A DNA stretch of 20,091 bases, from NCBI GenBank assembly GCA_003526065.1, contig DQBD01000086.1, positions 2,653 to 22,743 of the forward strand, read 5' to 3'. Shown here in pieces: positions 6,824-14,932 of this stretch (position 1 is its first letter; every line of letters begins with the position of its first letter). A model generated the notes under the pieces. That model was not told the DNA's origin. It saw nothing but the letters and a program-made list of their open reading frames with translations, and did no database searches. This DNA comes from Gammaproteobacteria bacterium (GTDB taxonomy: Bacteria; Pseudomonadota; Gammaproteobacteria; Immundisolibacterales; Immundisolibacteraceae). The position numbers were made by a program, and so were the translations under genes.

Positions 6824-8248
6824 ATGATCATTCCCGTCATTCTGTCTGGTGGTGCCGGTACGCGGCTTTGGCCCCTGTCGCGCGAGTTGTACCCGAAGCA
6901 GTTCCTGCCGCTGGTGGCCGAGCGCAGCCTGTTGCAGGAGACGGCGTTGCGGCTGCGTGGGCTGCCCCAGGCGCAGGCCCCGCTGGTGGTGTGCAACGAG
7001 GAACACCGTTTCCTGGTCGCCGAGCAGTTGCGTCAGGTGGATGCGGGCGGCGGCCACATTCTGCTCGAGCCGGCGGCCCGCAACACCGCGCCCGCGGTGG
7101 CGCTGGCCGCGTTGCACGCCCAGCGCCAGGGTAACGGTGATGCCCTGCTGCTGGTGCTGCCGTCGGATCATGTGATCGCTGACCCGGCGGCCTTGCAGCA
7201 GGCCGTACTGGCGGGCGAGCCGTCGGCGCGCGACGGTGCGTTAGTGACGTTTGGTGTCGTTCCCACGCGTGCCGAGACCGGCTACGGGTATATCCACGTC
7301 GGAGATCCGCTGACGCCCGGCGGCCCGGCGAAGCAGGTACGGGCGTTCGTGGAAAAACCGGATGCCACGCGTGCCGCGGGATATCTCGCCAGCGGCGAGT
7401 ACTTGTGGAACGGCGGCATGTTTCTGTTCACCGCGGGCGCCTACCTGACGGAACTCGAGCGCCACGCACCGGCTATTTTGGCTGCCTGTCGCGCGGCCTG
7501 TGATGACCTGCAAGCGGATCTCGACTTCGTGCGCGTGGCGCGCGAGCCGTTCCTGACGGCGCCGACCGATTCGGTCGACTATGCCGTCATGGAGCACACC
7601 GATCGGGCCGTCGTTGTGCCGCTGGATGCGGGCTGGAGCGACGTAGGCTCCTGGGATGCCTTGCTCGATGTGCAGGCGGCCGATGCGGGCGGCAATGTGA
7701 TTCGTGGCGATGTGCTGGCCGAGGACGTCAGTGGCAGCCTCATTCACAGCGAGTCGCGGCTGGTCGCGGCACTGGGTGTGCGTGACCATGTGATTGTGGA
7801 AACCGCCGACGCGGTGCTGGTTGCCGACCGTGCACGCGCGCAGGACGTCAAGCGCCTGGTGGAACGCCTGAAGGCGCAGCGACGGGACGAGTCGATGGTG
7901 CATCGCCAGGTGCTGCGGCCGTGGGGATCCTATGAAGGGCTGGTCCGTAGTGAGCGGTTCCAGGTCAAGCGGATCGTGGTGCGTCCGGGCGCCAGCCTGT
8001 CCTTGCAGATGCATCATCACCGCGCCGAGCATTGGGTCGTGGTCAAGGGGACCGCGCGGGTGACCTGCGCCGACCAGGTGCGGATGCTGTCCGAGGACCA
8101 GTCCACCTACATCCCCATCGGTTCGGTGCACCGGTTGGAGAATCCCGGTCGCATCGACCTGGAGATCATCGAGGTGCAGTCCGGCAGCTACCTGGGCGAG
8201 GACGACATCGTGCGGCTCGAGGACCACTACGGTCGAAGCGGGGCCTGA
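6824..8248 (+). CDS. manC: Mannose-1-phosphate guanylyltransferase / mannose-6-phosphate isomerase, bifunctional
   Basis: This 474-residue type II enzyme makes GDP-mannose from mannose 1-phosphate and GTP, and its C-terminal cupin domain interconverts fructose and mannose 6-phosphates. The N-terminal nucleotidyltransferase shows the pyrophosphorylase signature at residues 9-20 (GGAGTRLWPLSR), EPAARNTAP at 82-90 and FVEKP at 175-179. LWNGGMF follows. The isomerase part, from about residue 345 to the end, has RPWGSYE, a KRIVVRPG strand and the metal-binding QMHHHRAEHW. Length fits E. coli ManC and Pseudomonas AlgA. An in-frame ATG 13 codons upstream (6785) exists, but the family begins at MIIPVILSGG, so 6824 is chosen although the ribosome binding site is weak. 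GDP-mannose would feed the glycosyltransferase downstream; the two genes overlap by one base. Confidence 0.96.
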   Translation: MIIPVILSGGAGTRLWPLSRELYPKQFLPLVAERSLLQETALRLRGLPQAQAPLVVCNEEHRFLVAEQLRQVDAGGGHILLEPAARNTAPAVALAALHAQRQGNGDALLLVLPSDHVIADPAALQQAVLAGEPSARDGALVTFGVVPTRAETGYGYIHVGDPLTPGGPAKQVRAFVEKPDATRAAGYLASGEYLWNGGMFLFTAGAYLTELERHAPAILAACRAACDDLQADLDFVRVAREPFLTAPTDSVDYAVMEHTDRAVVVPLDAGWSDVGSWDALLDVQAADAGGNVIRGDVLAEDVSGSLIHSESRLVAALGVRDHVIVETADAVLVADRARAQDVKRLVERLKAQRRDESMVHRQVLRPWGSYEGLVRSERFQVKRIVVRPGASLSLQMHHHRAEHWVVVKGTARVTCADQVRMLSEDQSTYIPIGSVHRLENPGRIDLEIIEVQSGSYLGEDDIVRLEDHYGRSGA

Positions 8249-9366
8249 TGGCGCGATCTGCTCCGGTGTGCCGGGTTCTGCACCTGTGTCCTGACCCGTA
8301 TTACCTGACAGAGCTGTACGGGCTGTATCGGGAGGCTCTGGATCAGCCGCCGTTCGAGAGCACGCTGATGTTTCTGCGCGGCGCGCCCGATCCTGCCCTG
8401 GCGGCTGCAGCAGGGCCGCGTACGCACTTTCTGAATCTGCCACGCGAGGCGCTCGAGGGCTTGCGCCTGCCCGCGTTGTGGCGTGTGTGGCGGGCGTGTG
8501 CGGGGCAGCGTTTTGACCTGATTGTGGCGCATCGCTACAAGGCTCTCACCCTCGCGCTGGCGCTGCGGCGGCTGCACGCGGCGCGTCACGTGTTCGGTGT
8601 GGTGCACGAAATCGGCCAGTTCGAAGGGCGCCGGCGCGGCGTGATCAAGCGTGCCCATGCCACGCCGTTGACGCTGCTCGGTGTTTCCGACGCAGTGCGC
8701 GCGGACCTGGTGGCCCGTTTCCCCCGCCTGCCAGCATCGCAGGTGCAAAGCTTGCCCAACGCCGTCAGCGATCATTCGCTGCTTAGCCCGGCGCGGGCGC
8801 GTGCGGTGCTGCGGCTGGCGCCACACAGGTTCTGGTTCGGTTCGGTGGGGCGGCTGGTGCCGGTCAAGGGCCATGACGTGTTGTTGCGCGCATTCGCGCC
8901 GCTTGCCAGGCAGCACCCCGGTGTCGGCCTGGCGCTGGTCGGCAGCGGGCGCGAGGAGGCGGCGCTGCGGGAGCTCAGCCACAGCCTGAAGATTGCCGAG
9001 CAGGTGGCGTTTTGTGGCTGGCGTGCCGACGTGCGGGCACTGTTGAGTGCCTTCGAGGTGTGCGTGTTTCCGTCGCGTGAAGAGGGCTTTGGGCTGGCGA
9101 TCGCCGAGGCCATGGCGGCGGCACGTCCGATAATCGCATCCGACACGGGGGGCGTGCCGGCGGTGCTGGGCGGCCAGGGTGTGCTGGTGCCGCCGGCGGA
9201 TGAAGCCGCCCTGACGGCGGCGCTCGAGCGTCTGTATCGGTCGGCGGAAGCGCGCGCGCGGGTGGCGGCGGCGCTGCGTGCGCGTTGGGCGTCGCAATTT
9301 TCGCCGCCGCGCTTTTTTGCCCATCTGCAAACACTGGCGCGCGGTGCCATCGGAGATGTTCAGTGA
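8248..9366 (+). CDS. Glycosyltransferase family 4
   Basis: A 372-residue GT-B fold retaining glycosyltransferase, likely acting at the cytoplasmic membrane face on a lipopolysaccharide or lipid-linked glycan. The C-terminal donor-binding half is clear: FGSVGRLVPVKGHDVLLRAF, LALVGSGREE, VAFCGWRADV, and the EX7E motif with E279 and E287 in EEGFGLAIAE, then DTGGVPAVL. The N-terminal half begins with VLHLCP rather than the GGXG loop seen in many GT4 enzymes. The ATG at 8248 overlaps the manC stop (TGATG), which implies translational coupling, and its own stop overlaps the next start. Donor and acceptor cannot be read from the sequence; GDP-mannose is a reasonable guess from the neighbour. Confidence 0.92.
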   Translation: MARSAPVCRVLHLCPDPYYLTELYGLYREALDQPPFESTLMFLRGAPDPALAAAAGPRTHFLNLPREALEGLRLPALWRVWRACAGQRFDLIVAHRYKALTLALALRRLHAARHVFGVVHEIGQFEGRRRGVIKRAHATPLTLLGVSDAVRADLVARFPRLPASQVQSLPNAVSDHSLLSPARARAVLRLAPHRFWFGSVGRLVPVKGHDVLLRAFAPLARQHPGVGLALVGSGREEAALRELSHSLKIAEQVAFCGWRADVRALLSAFEVCVFPSREEGFGLAIAEAMAAARPIIASDTGGVPAVLGGQGVLVPPADEAALTAALERLYRSAEARARVAAALRARWASQFSPPRFFAHLQTLARGAIGDVQ

Positions 9367-10598
9367 CCGAGGCGACGCGCTGGGCCCGTTGGCGTCGGCA
9401 CGGACCGGAGCGGCTGACGCCCGCTCTGGCGGTAGTGCTCGCGTGTTTCTTCCTTGTGCCCAGCGGCAAGGGGCTGAACAACAGCTATTACGCGCTGGTG
9501 TTGGCTCCGGCGCTGTTGATGGTGCGCTTTCGGGACTGGTCGTGGCTGGCCGGCCAGCGTTTGGGGATGGCGGTCGTGGCCCTGCTGGGGTACCTCACCG
9601 TCAGTGGCTGGTGGAGCGTGGGCGTGAGTGCCGGCGAATGGTGGCACGAGGCCAAGGCGTTGCCTTACCTGCTGGTCTATCTGGCGACGCTGGCCTGCGT
9701 CGTCGCTCGACGGCCCGACAGCTGGGAGCGGGCGTTGCGGTTTGTGATGCTCGCCGCCGCGGCCGGCACGCTCATTTCGATCGCGCTGTTTTATCAGGGT
9801 CAGCCTTGGAGCGCGCGGCTGCGCTATCACGGGCCGGTATACAACCCCAACGAGGCCGCGATGATGTTGGGTGTGTGCCTGCTGGTGGTGGTGTTTCACG
9901 TGTTGCCTGCGGCCCGCCAGCGCGTGATGTGGGTGGGGGTGGCGTTGATTCTGTTCGGGGGCGTGGTGTTGACCGGCAGTCGCATGCCGCTGGCGGCCGT
10001 GCTGGCCAGTGCCGGCCTCGGCGGGGTTCTGCTCGGCCGCTGGCGGCTGCTGGCCGGCGTTACGGCGGCAACGCTGGCGGTCGTGACGCTCCTGCTGGTG
10101 AGCGGACACGGTGTCGAGCGGCTGTTGCAGCGCGGCGATTCGTATCGGCTGGCCGTGTGGCAGTCGGTCGCGGAGCGCATTGCGCAGCGGCCGTGGTCGG
10201 GCGAGGGGGCGCTGACCGACGACAGCGTGCAGGTGCCTGCCCGTGCGCCGCGCCGGGGCATGTACCTGGTCGAGCATCCACACAACATCTACCTGTCCAC
10301 CACCTTGTACGGTGGCGTGCCGGCGCTGGCGCTGCTGATATGCGTGCTGTTGTTCGCCGCCCAGACGGCATGGGGTCTGGCCGCCGGGGGGCGGCCGGCC
10401 TGGCTGCTGGCGCTGACCTTCAGCGCCCTGTGCATGATGACCGACGGGGCGCGGCTGCTGAACTCGCCGCAAGGGATCTGGTTCTATTTCTGGCTGCCGG
10501 TGGGGGTCCTGCTGGGATATCGCCTGCGGCCGGCTATCGGCGGCGCGAGCGATGCGGCCCCGGGTGCTTGGCCGGCGTCGGTCGATCGCTCAGAATAG
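9363..10598 (+). CDS. O-antigen ligase / Wzy-family membrane protein
   Basis: A 411-residue polytopic inner-membrane protein with about ten to twelve hydrophobic segments and one large periplasmic loop, the layout of the WaaL/Wzy/RfaL (Wzy_C) family. Hallmarks are GPVYNPNEAAMMLG, GGVVLTGSRMPLAAVL in the middle, and HPHNIYLSTTLYGG in the large loop; H305 of HPHN corresponds to the conserved periplasmic His of ligases. It may join a polysaccharide to lipid A-core or to another acceptor, or polymerise repeat units. The start is a GTG at 9363 whose bases overlap the glycosyltransferase stop (GTGA, four bases), so it is translationally coupled. It ends the manC cassette. Confidence 0.88.
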   Translation: MTEATRWARWRRHGPERLTPALAVVLACFFLVPSGKGLNNSYYALVLAPALLMVRFRDWSWLAGQRLGMAVVALLGYLTVSGWWSVGVSAGEWWHEAKALPYLLVYLATLACVVARRPDSWERALRFVMLAAAAGTLISIALFYQGQPWSARLRYHGPVYNPNEAAMMLGVCLLVVVFHVLPAARQRVMWVGVALILFGGVVLTGSRMPLAAVLASAGLGGVLLGRWRLLAGVTAATLAVVTLLLVSGHGVERLLQRGDSYRLAVWQSVAERIAQRPWSGEGALTDDSVQVPARAPRRGMYLVEHPHNIYLSTTLYGGVPALALLICVLLFAAQTAWGLAAGGRPAWLLALTFSALCMMTDGARLLNSPQGIWFYFWLPVGVLLGYRLRPAIGGASDAAPGAWPASVDRSE

Positions 10599-10611
10599 CG
10601 CGCCCGTTCTT

Positions 10612-10684
10612 GCGTCTGCGCAGCGCAGACCGGGGACGAATCGGGTGAAACTGAACGCTGGCGGGATGGCGGCGACGCAGACGC
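10612..10684 (+). repeat. Competing hairpin elements in the ino1 leader region
   Basis: GCGTCTGCG at 10612-10620 can pair with CGCAGAC at 10624-10630 (seven pairs within a 3-base loop) or with CGCAGACGC at 10676-10684 (nine perfect pairs across about 55 bases). The two pairings exclude one another. There is no T-run, so the near hairpin is a poor intrinsic terminator; it may also be a DNA palindrome for a regulator. It fills the 138-base gap between the ligase and ino1 genes. Confidence 0.35.
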
Positions 10685-10736
10685 CGTCACACTGCAAGTT
10701 GCCATAACGACATGACCATTCAGTGACGAGGCCCAG

Positions 10737-11909
10737 ATGCGAGAAAAAATCAGGATCGCGATCGTAGGTGTCGGCAATTGCGCCAGTTCGCTGGTGCAGG
10801 GTGTTCAGTACTACCGCAGCCGGGATCCTGAGCAGGCCATCGGCCTGATGCACTGGGACATCGGTGGTTATGCACCGGGCGACATCGAGGTGGTGGCGGC
10901 GTTCGATATCGACAGTCGCAAGGTGGGTCGCGACGTGTCCGAGGCGATCTTTGCGCCGCCCAACTGCACCACTGTTTTCTGCAGCGAGGTGCCCCCCACG
11001 GGCGCCATCGTGCGCATGGGGTGTGTGCTGGACGGGTATTCGGAGCACATGGCCGAGCATCCGCCGGAGCGCACGTTCGTGCCGGCTGACGCGGCGCAGC
11101 CCAGTCAGGCCGAGGTGGTGCGGGTCCTGCGCGAATCCGGCGCCGAGATGGTGCTCAATTACCTGCCGGTCGGCTCCGAGGAGGCCACGCGCTTCTATGC
11201 CGCCTGTGCGCTTGAGGCCGGGTGTGGCTTCGTCAACAACATTCCGGTGTTCATCGCCAGTGACCCGCAGTGGGCCGCCCGTTTCGAGCAGGCCGGCCTG
11301 CCGATCATCGGTGACGACATCAAGGCGCAGCTGGGGGCCACCATCACCCACCGGGCGCTGACCGACCTGTGCCGCAAGCGTGGCGTGACCATCGATCGCA
11401 CCTATCAGCTGAACACGGGCGGCAACACCGACTTTCTGAACATGCTCAACCTGAGCCGGCTGAAGTCGAAAAAGCGCTCCAAGACCGAGGCCGTGCAGTC
11501 GGTGGCGGCGAGTCGCTTCGACGACCAGAACATCCACGTCGGCCCGTCCGACTACGTGGCCTGGCAGAACGACAACAAGGTGTGTTTTCTGCGTATCGAG
11601 GGGCGCATGTTCGGCGACGTGCCGTTCAACCTGGAACTTCGGCTGTCGGTGGAGGACTCGCCCAATTCGGCCGGGGTCGCCATCGACACCATCCGTTGCT
11701 GCAAGCTGGCGCTGGATCGTGGCGAGGGCGGCGTGCTGCACCCGCCGTCCGCGTTTTTCTGCAAGCACCCGCCGGTGCAGTACACCGATGATGATGCCTA
11801 TCGCCTGACCGAGGCCTTCATCGACGGCACCTGGAAGGAGAAGCTGGCCGAGGTGGCCGCCCAGCGCGGCGCGGGCGCCGCGGCCCAGGCAACCACCGGC
11901 AGCCGCTGA
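10737..11909 (+). CDS. ino1: myo-Inositol-1-phosphate synthase, actinobacterial type
   Basis: The enzyme converts glucose 6-phosphate to 1D-myo-inositol 3-phosphate with bound NAD+, the only known de novo entry to inositol. At 390 residues it fits the short prokaryotic form rather than the ~510-residue eukaryotic one. Recognisable blocks are the NAD-binding GVGNCASSLVQG near the N terminus, AAFDIDSRKVG, NYLPVGSEEATRFYA, VFIASDPQWA, IIGDDIKAQLGATITHR, QLNTGGNTDFLNML, KKRSKTEAVQS, HVGPSDYVAW, EGRMFGDVPFNLE and DSPNSAGVAID. These match Mycobacterium-type Ino1 closely. GAGG precedes the ATG by a few bases. It follows the glycan cassette by 138 bases and converges with the Rid-family gene. Its product could supply the phosphatidyltransferase at 2785-3378. 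Confidence 0.95.
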   Translation: MREKIRIAIVGVGNCASSLVQGVQYYRSRDPEQAIGLMHWDIGGYAPGDIEVVAAFDIDSRKVGRDVSEAIFAPPNCTTVFCSEVPPTGAIVRMGCVLDGYSEHMAEHPPERTFVPADAAQPSQAEVVRVLRESGAEMVLNYLPVGSEEATRFYAACALEAGCGFVNNIPVFIASDPQWAARFEQAGLPIIGDDIKAQLGATITHRALTDLCRKRGVTIDRTYQLNTGGNTDFLNMLNLSRLKSKKRSKTEAVQSVAASRFDDQNIHVGPSDYVAWQNDNKVCFLRIEGRMFGDVPFNLELRLSVEDSPNSAGVAIDTIRCCKLALDRGEGGVLHPPSAFFCKHPPVQYTDDDAYRLTEAFIDGTWKEKLAEVAAQRGAGAAAQATTGSR

Positions 11910-11922
11910 CCCGGGGGATGCT

Positions 11923-12315
11923 TCAGGCCGACGCGTCGATGATGGCGTCGGCCTCGATCTCTACCAGCAGATCCGGCTCGAACAGTGCGTTCACACCGAT
12001 CAGGCTGCTGGCCGGTGGGTGTTCGGCGAACGCCTCGCAGTGGGCGCGGGCGATGGCCTCCCACTCGGTCATGTCGATGATGAACACCCGCGTGCGGATC
12101 ACGTCCGCCAGGCTGCCGCCGAGTGCCGCCAGTGCCGTTTGCAGGTTCTCGATGGCCTGGCGCGTTTGCGGGTAGGCGCCGCCCGGCACGATGCGTCCGT
12201 CGGCGGTGCGTCCGGTACTGCCGGACAATGCGACATAGGCGCCGCGGCGCACCGCCTGACAGAAGCCGAAGGCTTCCTCACCGACGCTGCCGACGGTGTA
12301 GCGGGTCACGTGCAT
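11923..12315 (-). CDS. Rid family protein (YjgF/YER057c/UK114) lacking the deaminase arginine
   Basis: A 130-residue protein of the Rid superfamily, whose RidA members hydrolyse reactive enamines and imines. Features are YVALSGSTGRTADGRIV, the helix QTRQAIENLQTALAALG, RTRVFIIDMTEW and the C-terminal LLVEIEADAI. In RidA the C-terminal motif is P-A-R-S, with the Arg holding the substrate carboxylate; here it reads PPASSLIGV, so the Arg is a Ser. That points to one of the Arg-less Rid subgroups, with another or unknown activity. The ATG at 12315 has GGAG nine bases upstream. It follows alr by only four bases, so the two are co-transcribed; alanine racemase uses PLP, the source of enamine by-products in related enzymes. 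Confidence 0.9.
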   Translation of the reverse strand: MHVTRYTVGSVGEEAFGFCQAVRRGAYVALSGSTGRTADGRIVPGGAYPQTRQAIENLQTALAALGGSLADVIRTRVFIIDMTEWEAIARAHCEAFAEHPPASSLIGVNALFEPDLLVEIEADAIIDASA

Positions 12316-12319
12316 GGCA

Positions 12320-13438
12320 CTACTCCGGCTGCTGGCCCTCAGCGGCATGGTAGCGCCGTCGGCACAGCCGGCCCAGATGGGTCAGCAACTCGTAACCGAT
12401 GGTACCGGCGGCGTCGGCCAGGGCGTCGATGTCATGTCCGGGACCGAGCAGTTCCGCCTGGTCGCCGGGGGATGGCTGATCCGCAGGCAGTGTGCCGACG
12501 TCGAGCGTCAGCAGGTCCATCGACAGCCGTCCGATCAGCGGCACACGCCGGCCGCGCAGCATGGCGTGGGCACGGTTGCCGGCGGCGCGTGGATAGCCGT
12601 CGGCATAACCGCAGGCCACCGTGGCGATCCTGCCGGGTGCCGGCGTGCGGTAGGTGGCGCCGTAACCGACACTGACGTCGCTGGCCACGCTGCGCACCTG
12701 AAGCACCGGGGCGTGCAGGCGTACGACCGGGCGCAGCGGGTTGGCGTCCGCCGGTCGCGGGTTCAGGCCGTACAGGCCGGCGCCGGGGCGCACCAGGTCG
12801 AAGTGCCACTCGCTCCCCAGCAGTACGCCGGAGGAGTTGGCCAGGCTGGCGCGCGGGCGCCCCAGGGCCTGCCAGGCGGCGCGAAAGCGCGCCAGTTGCT
12901 GCGTGTTCATCGGATGTTCCGGTTCATCCGCGCAGGCGAGATGCGACAACAGCAGGGTGACGGCTCCCGGTCGGCGCCAGCGCGATGACAGGGCGTCGAT
13001 GTCCCGCGTGTCGAGTCCCAACCGGGTCATGCCGGTGTCCAGTTGCAGGGCAGCGGGCGTGCCCGCCGGGAACTGCGCCTCGAACGCCGCCACCTGGGCC
13101 GGTGCATTCAGCACGGGCGTCAGGTTGGCGTCGCGCAACAGCGATTGTTCGCCCGGCAGGAAGCCGTTCAGGACGTAGATCAGTGCCCGCGGCAACAGTT
13201 GCCGCAGCGCGGTGCCCTCACCGGCCGTGGCGACGAAGAATTCCCGACAACCGGTGTCCCACAGTGTCCGGGCGACCGGTGCCAGGCCCAGGCCGTAGGC
13301 ATCCGCCTTGACGCAGGCAGCGCAGGCCGCTGGCGCGGCGCGCTGCGCGAACCAGAGATAATTGGCGGCGATGGCGTCGAGGTCGACGCTCAGCGTGGCG
13401 GCCCGCGACGGCAGGTCGGCGGGAGGGCTTGGATCCAT
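12320..13438 (-). CDS. alr: Alanine racemase
   Basis: PLP-dependent enzyme that interconverts L- and D-alanine, giving D-Ala for peptidoglycan. Length 372 residues, slightly above the usual ~360 because of a short N-terminal Pro/Ser-rich tail. The PLP lysine is K44 in CVKADAYGLG, and the second catalytic base is Y259 in SVGYGATYR. Other marks are LDTGMTRLG, the substrate-pocket RPGAGLYGLNPR, ACGYADGYPRA and GRLSMDLLTLDV. The start at 13438 (MDPSPPADLPSR) is chosen because the first strand (ATLSVDLDAIAANY) follows directly; the ribosome binding site is weak and a longer in-frame extension up to 13534 would overlap the divergent hydrolase gene. It reads away from the hydrolase across 71 bases and into the Rid gene. 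Confidence 0.96.
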   Translation of the reverse strand: MDPSPPADLPSRAATLSVDLDAIAANYLWFAQRAAPAACAACVKADAYGLGLAPVARTLWDTGCREFFVATAGEGTALRQLLPRALIYVLNGFLPGEQSLLRDANLTPVLNAPAQVAAFEAQFPAGTPAALQLDTGMTRLGLDTRDIDALSSRWRRPGAVTLLLSHLACADEPEHPMNTQQLARFRAAWQALGRPRASLANSSGVLLGSEWHFDLVRPGAGLYGLNPRPADANPLRPVVRLHAPVLQVRSVASDVSVGYGATYRTPAPGRIATVACGYADGYPRAAGNRAHAMLRGRRVPLIGRLSMDLLTLDVGTLPADQPSPGDQAELLGPGHDIDALADAAGTIGYELLTHLGRLCRRRYHAAEGQQPE

Positions 13439-13509
13439 GGCGCTCAGCCGGTGGGGCGAGCGCGCATTTTGCCACTGCCAACCTCCGTTCCGGCGAGCAA
13501 GAGACACCG

Positions 13510-14415
13510 ATGAGCATCCCGGCCAGACCCGCATTCGAGATCAACTGGCTGACGGCCGGGGACGGTGGGGCGCTGCGGTGCGGGCATTGGCGCCCGGCTG
13601 GGTGCGTGCGCGGGCGCGTGCTCGTGCTGCAGGGATTGTCGGAGTTCCTGGAGAAGTACACCGAGGTGGCGAGCGGACTGACCGCGCGCGGGTTCGAGGT
13701 GATGAGCTTCGACTGGCGCGGTCAGGGGCATTCGCCGCCGGGTGACGGCGACCCGGCGATGGTGTTCGAGCGGCACCTGGCGGACCTGGCCGAGGTGCTG
13801 GACAGTGCGTGGCTTGGCGGGCCGCCCCTGTTGCTGGCTCACTCCATGGGCGCCCACCTGGCGCTGCGCCACCTGCAGCGCCGGCCGCGAGCAGTCGCTC
13901 GGGCGGTCTTGTGCGCGCCGATGATCGGGATCCGTACCGGTGGCACGCCGGTTCGGCTGGCGCGGGCACTGGCGCGGCTGATGATCGGTCTGGGACTGGG
14001 CCAGCGCTGGTTGCCGGGGCGGCGGCATTACACGCCGTTGCGCATCCCGTTCACCGTCAATCCATTCACCTCGGACCGCGCCAGTTACGAGCGCCTGCGC
14101 CGGCGCATCGAAGCCGACCCGCAACTCGCCTTTGGCCGGGTCGACTGGTACTGGCTGGCGGCCGCGTTCAGGTCGGTGGATCGGCTGCACGCGCCGGGCG
14201 TGGCGGCGTCCATCACCACCCCACTGACGCTGCTGCTGGCCGGCCACGACCAGGTCGTGGACAGTCGTGCGGCGCAGGCCTTCGCGTCCGGCCTGGCGCA
14301 GGCCGAGGTGCGGTGGATAGACGGTGGCCGGCACGAGCTGTTGCAGGAGGCGCCGGCCATTCAGGCGCAGGTGTGGGCGGCGATCGATCGAGCCTTTCTG
14401 GGTCAGGCGGCCTGA
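13510..14415 (+). CDS. Alpha/beta hydrolase, monoacylglycerol lipase / lysophospholipase (PldB-like)
   Basis: A 301-residue soluble serine hydrolase of the PldB/monoglyceride lipase family (Hydrolase_4). It carries the family pieces VLVLQGLSEFLEKY (oxyanion region), SFDWRGQGHS, a nucleophile elbow at S112, the acid D247 in LLLAGHDQVVD and the base H275 in GGRHELLQE. The elbow reads AHSMG instead of the common GHSMG, a change seen in some proteobacterial members. The probable substrates are lysophospholipids or monoacylglycerols; the true one is unknown. Start ATG 13510 is preceded by AAGAGA-like purines. It diverges from alr, and its last 13 bases overlap the 3' end of the small membrane-protein gene on the other strand. 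Confidence 0.9.
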   Translation: MSIPARPAFEINWLTAGDGGALRCGHWRPAGCVRGRVLVLQGLSEFLEKYTEVASGLTARGFEVMSFDWRGQGHSPPGDGDPAMVFERHLADLAEVLDSAWLGGPPLLLAHSMGAHLALRHLQRRPRAVARAVLCAPMIGIRTGGTPVRLARALARLMIGLGLGQRWLPGRRHYTPLRIPFTVNPFTSDRASYERLRRRIEADPQLAFGRVDWYWLAAAFRSVDRLHAPGVAASITTPLTLLLAGHDQVVDSRAAQAFASGLAQAEVRWIDGGRHELLQEAPAIQAQVWAAIDRAFLGQAA

Positions 14416-14831
14416 GCGGCGCCGTCGCGCGGGAACAGCGCCCGCCAGGCGGCCACCGCCCAGGCGATCCACACCACGTGGATGACCACGGTGACGATGC
14501 CCATCCAGGCCACCTCGTGGCTCCAGATGATGCTGTACAGGTCCCACAGGCCGTCGACCACCTCGGTCACGATGACCACCGGAATCACCGCGGCATAGCG
14601 GTGCGGGTCGCGGGCCCCCCACAGTGCCACCAGGCCGATGGCGCCCAGCTGGATGCCGACGATGATCCAGGCGTCCTGCAGCAGCTGGAAGATCGGCTCG
14701 CCCATGTGCAGGTCGACACCCGGATACATGGTGCCCAGGAAACCGGCGGTCGAGAACGGCAACGTGCCGAGAAAATTGAACACGGCATAGAAGATGCCGA
14801 TGCCGATGAAGAAGGCGCGGGCGGTTTTCAT
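14403..14831 (-). CDS. Small four-helix membrane protein, possibly BphX-like
   Basis: A 142-residue protein with four hydrophobic segments at about residues 7-30, 53-73, 81-97 and 105-128 and no enzyme motif. The pattern of an Ala-Trp helix start (DAWIIVG), LVALWGARDPHRY, and VTEVVDGLWDLYSI recalls the BphX-like family of unknown function; this is from memory and tentative. The ATG at 14831 is preceded by GGGAG at a good distance, which settles the start against a longer in-frame extension. It runs against the hydrolase gene and diverges from htpG. A heat-shock or stress role is possible only by neighbourhood, and I would not claim it. Confidence 0.8.
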   Translation of the reverse strand: MKTARAFFIGIGIFYAVFNFLGTLPFSTAGFLGTMYPGVDLHMGEPIFQLLQDAWIIVGIQLGAIGLVALWGARDPHRYAAVIPVVIVTEVVDGLWDLYSIIWSHEVAWMGIVTVVIHVVWIAWAVAAWRALFPRDGAAQAA

Positions 14832-14860
14832 GACACTGCTCCCTGTGTGATTCCCGAGGG

Positions 14861-14876
14861 GCCGCCAGATGGCGGC
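14861..14876. repeat. Tight palindrome upstream of the small membrane-protein gene
   Basis: GCCGCCA and TGGCGGC are exact inverted copies separated by GA. It lies 30 bases before the ATG at 14831 on the minus strand and about 60 bases from the htpG sigma-32 promoter. It may be a regulator site or a leader hairpin; there is no T-run. Confidence 0.35.
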
Positions 14877-14932
14877 GTCCGCCCGGCGAGTATGGCAAAC
14901 GCCACTGCCGGCCACCATCCGTCGGCGCCCCC

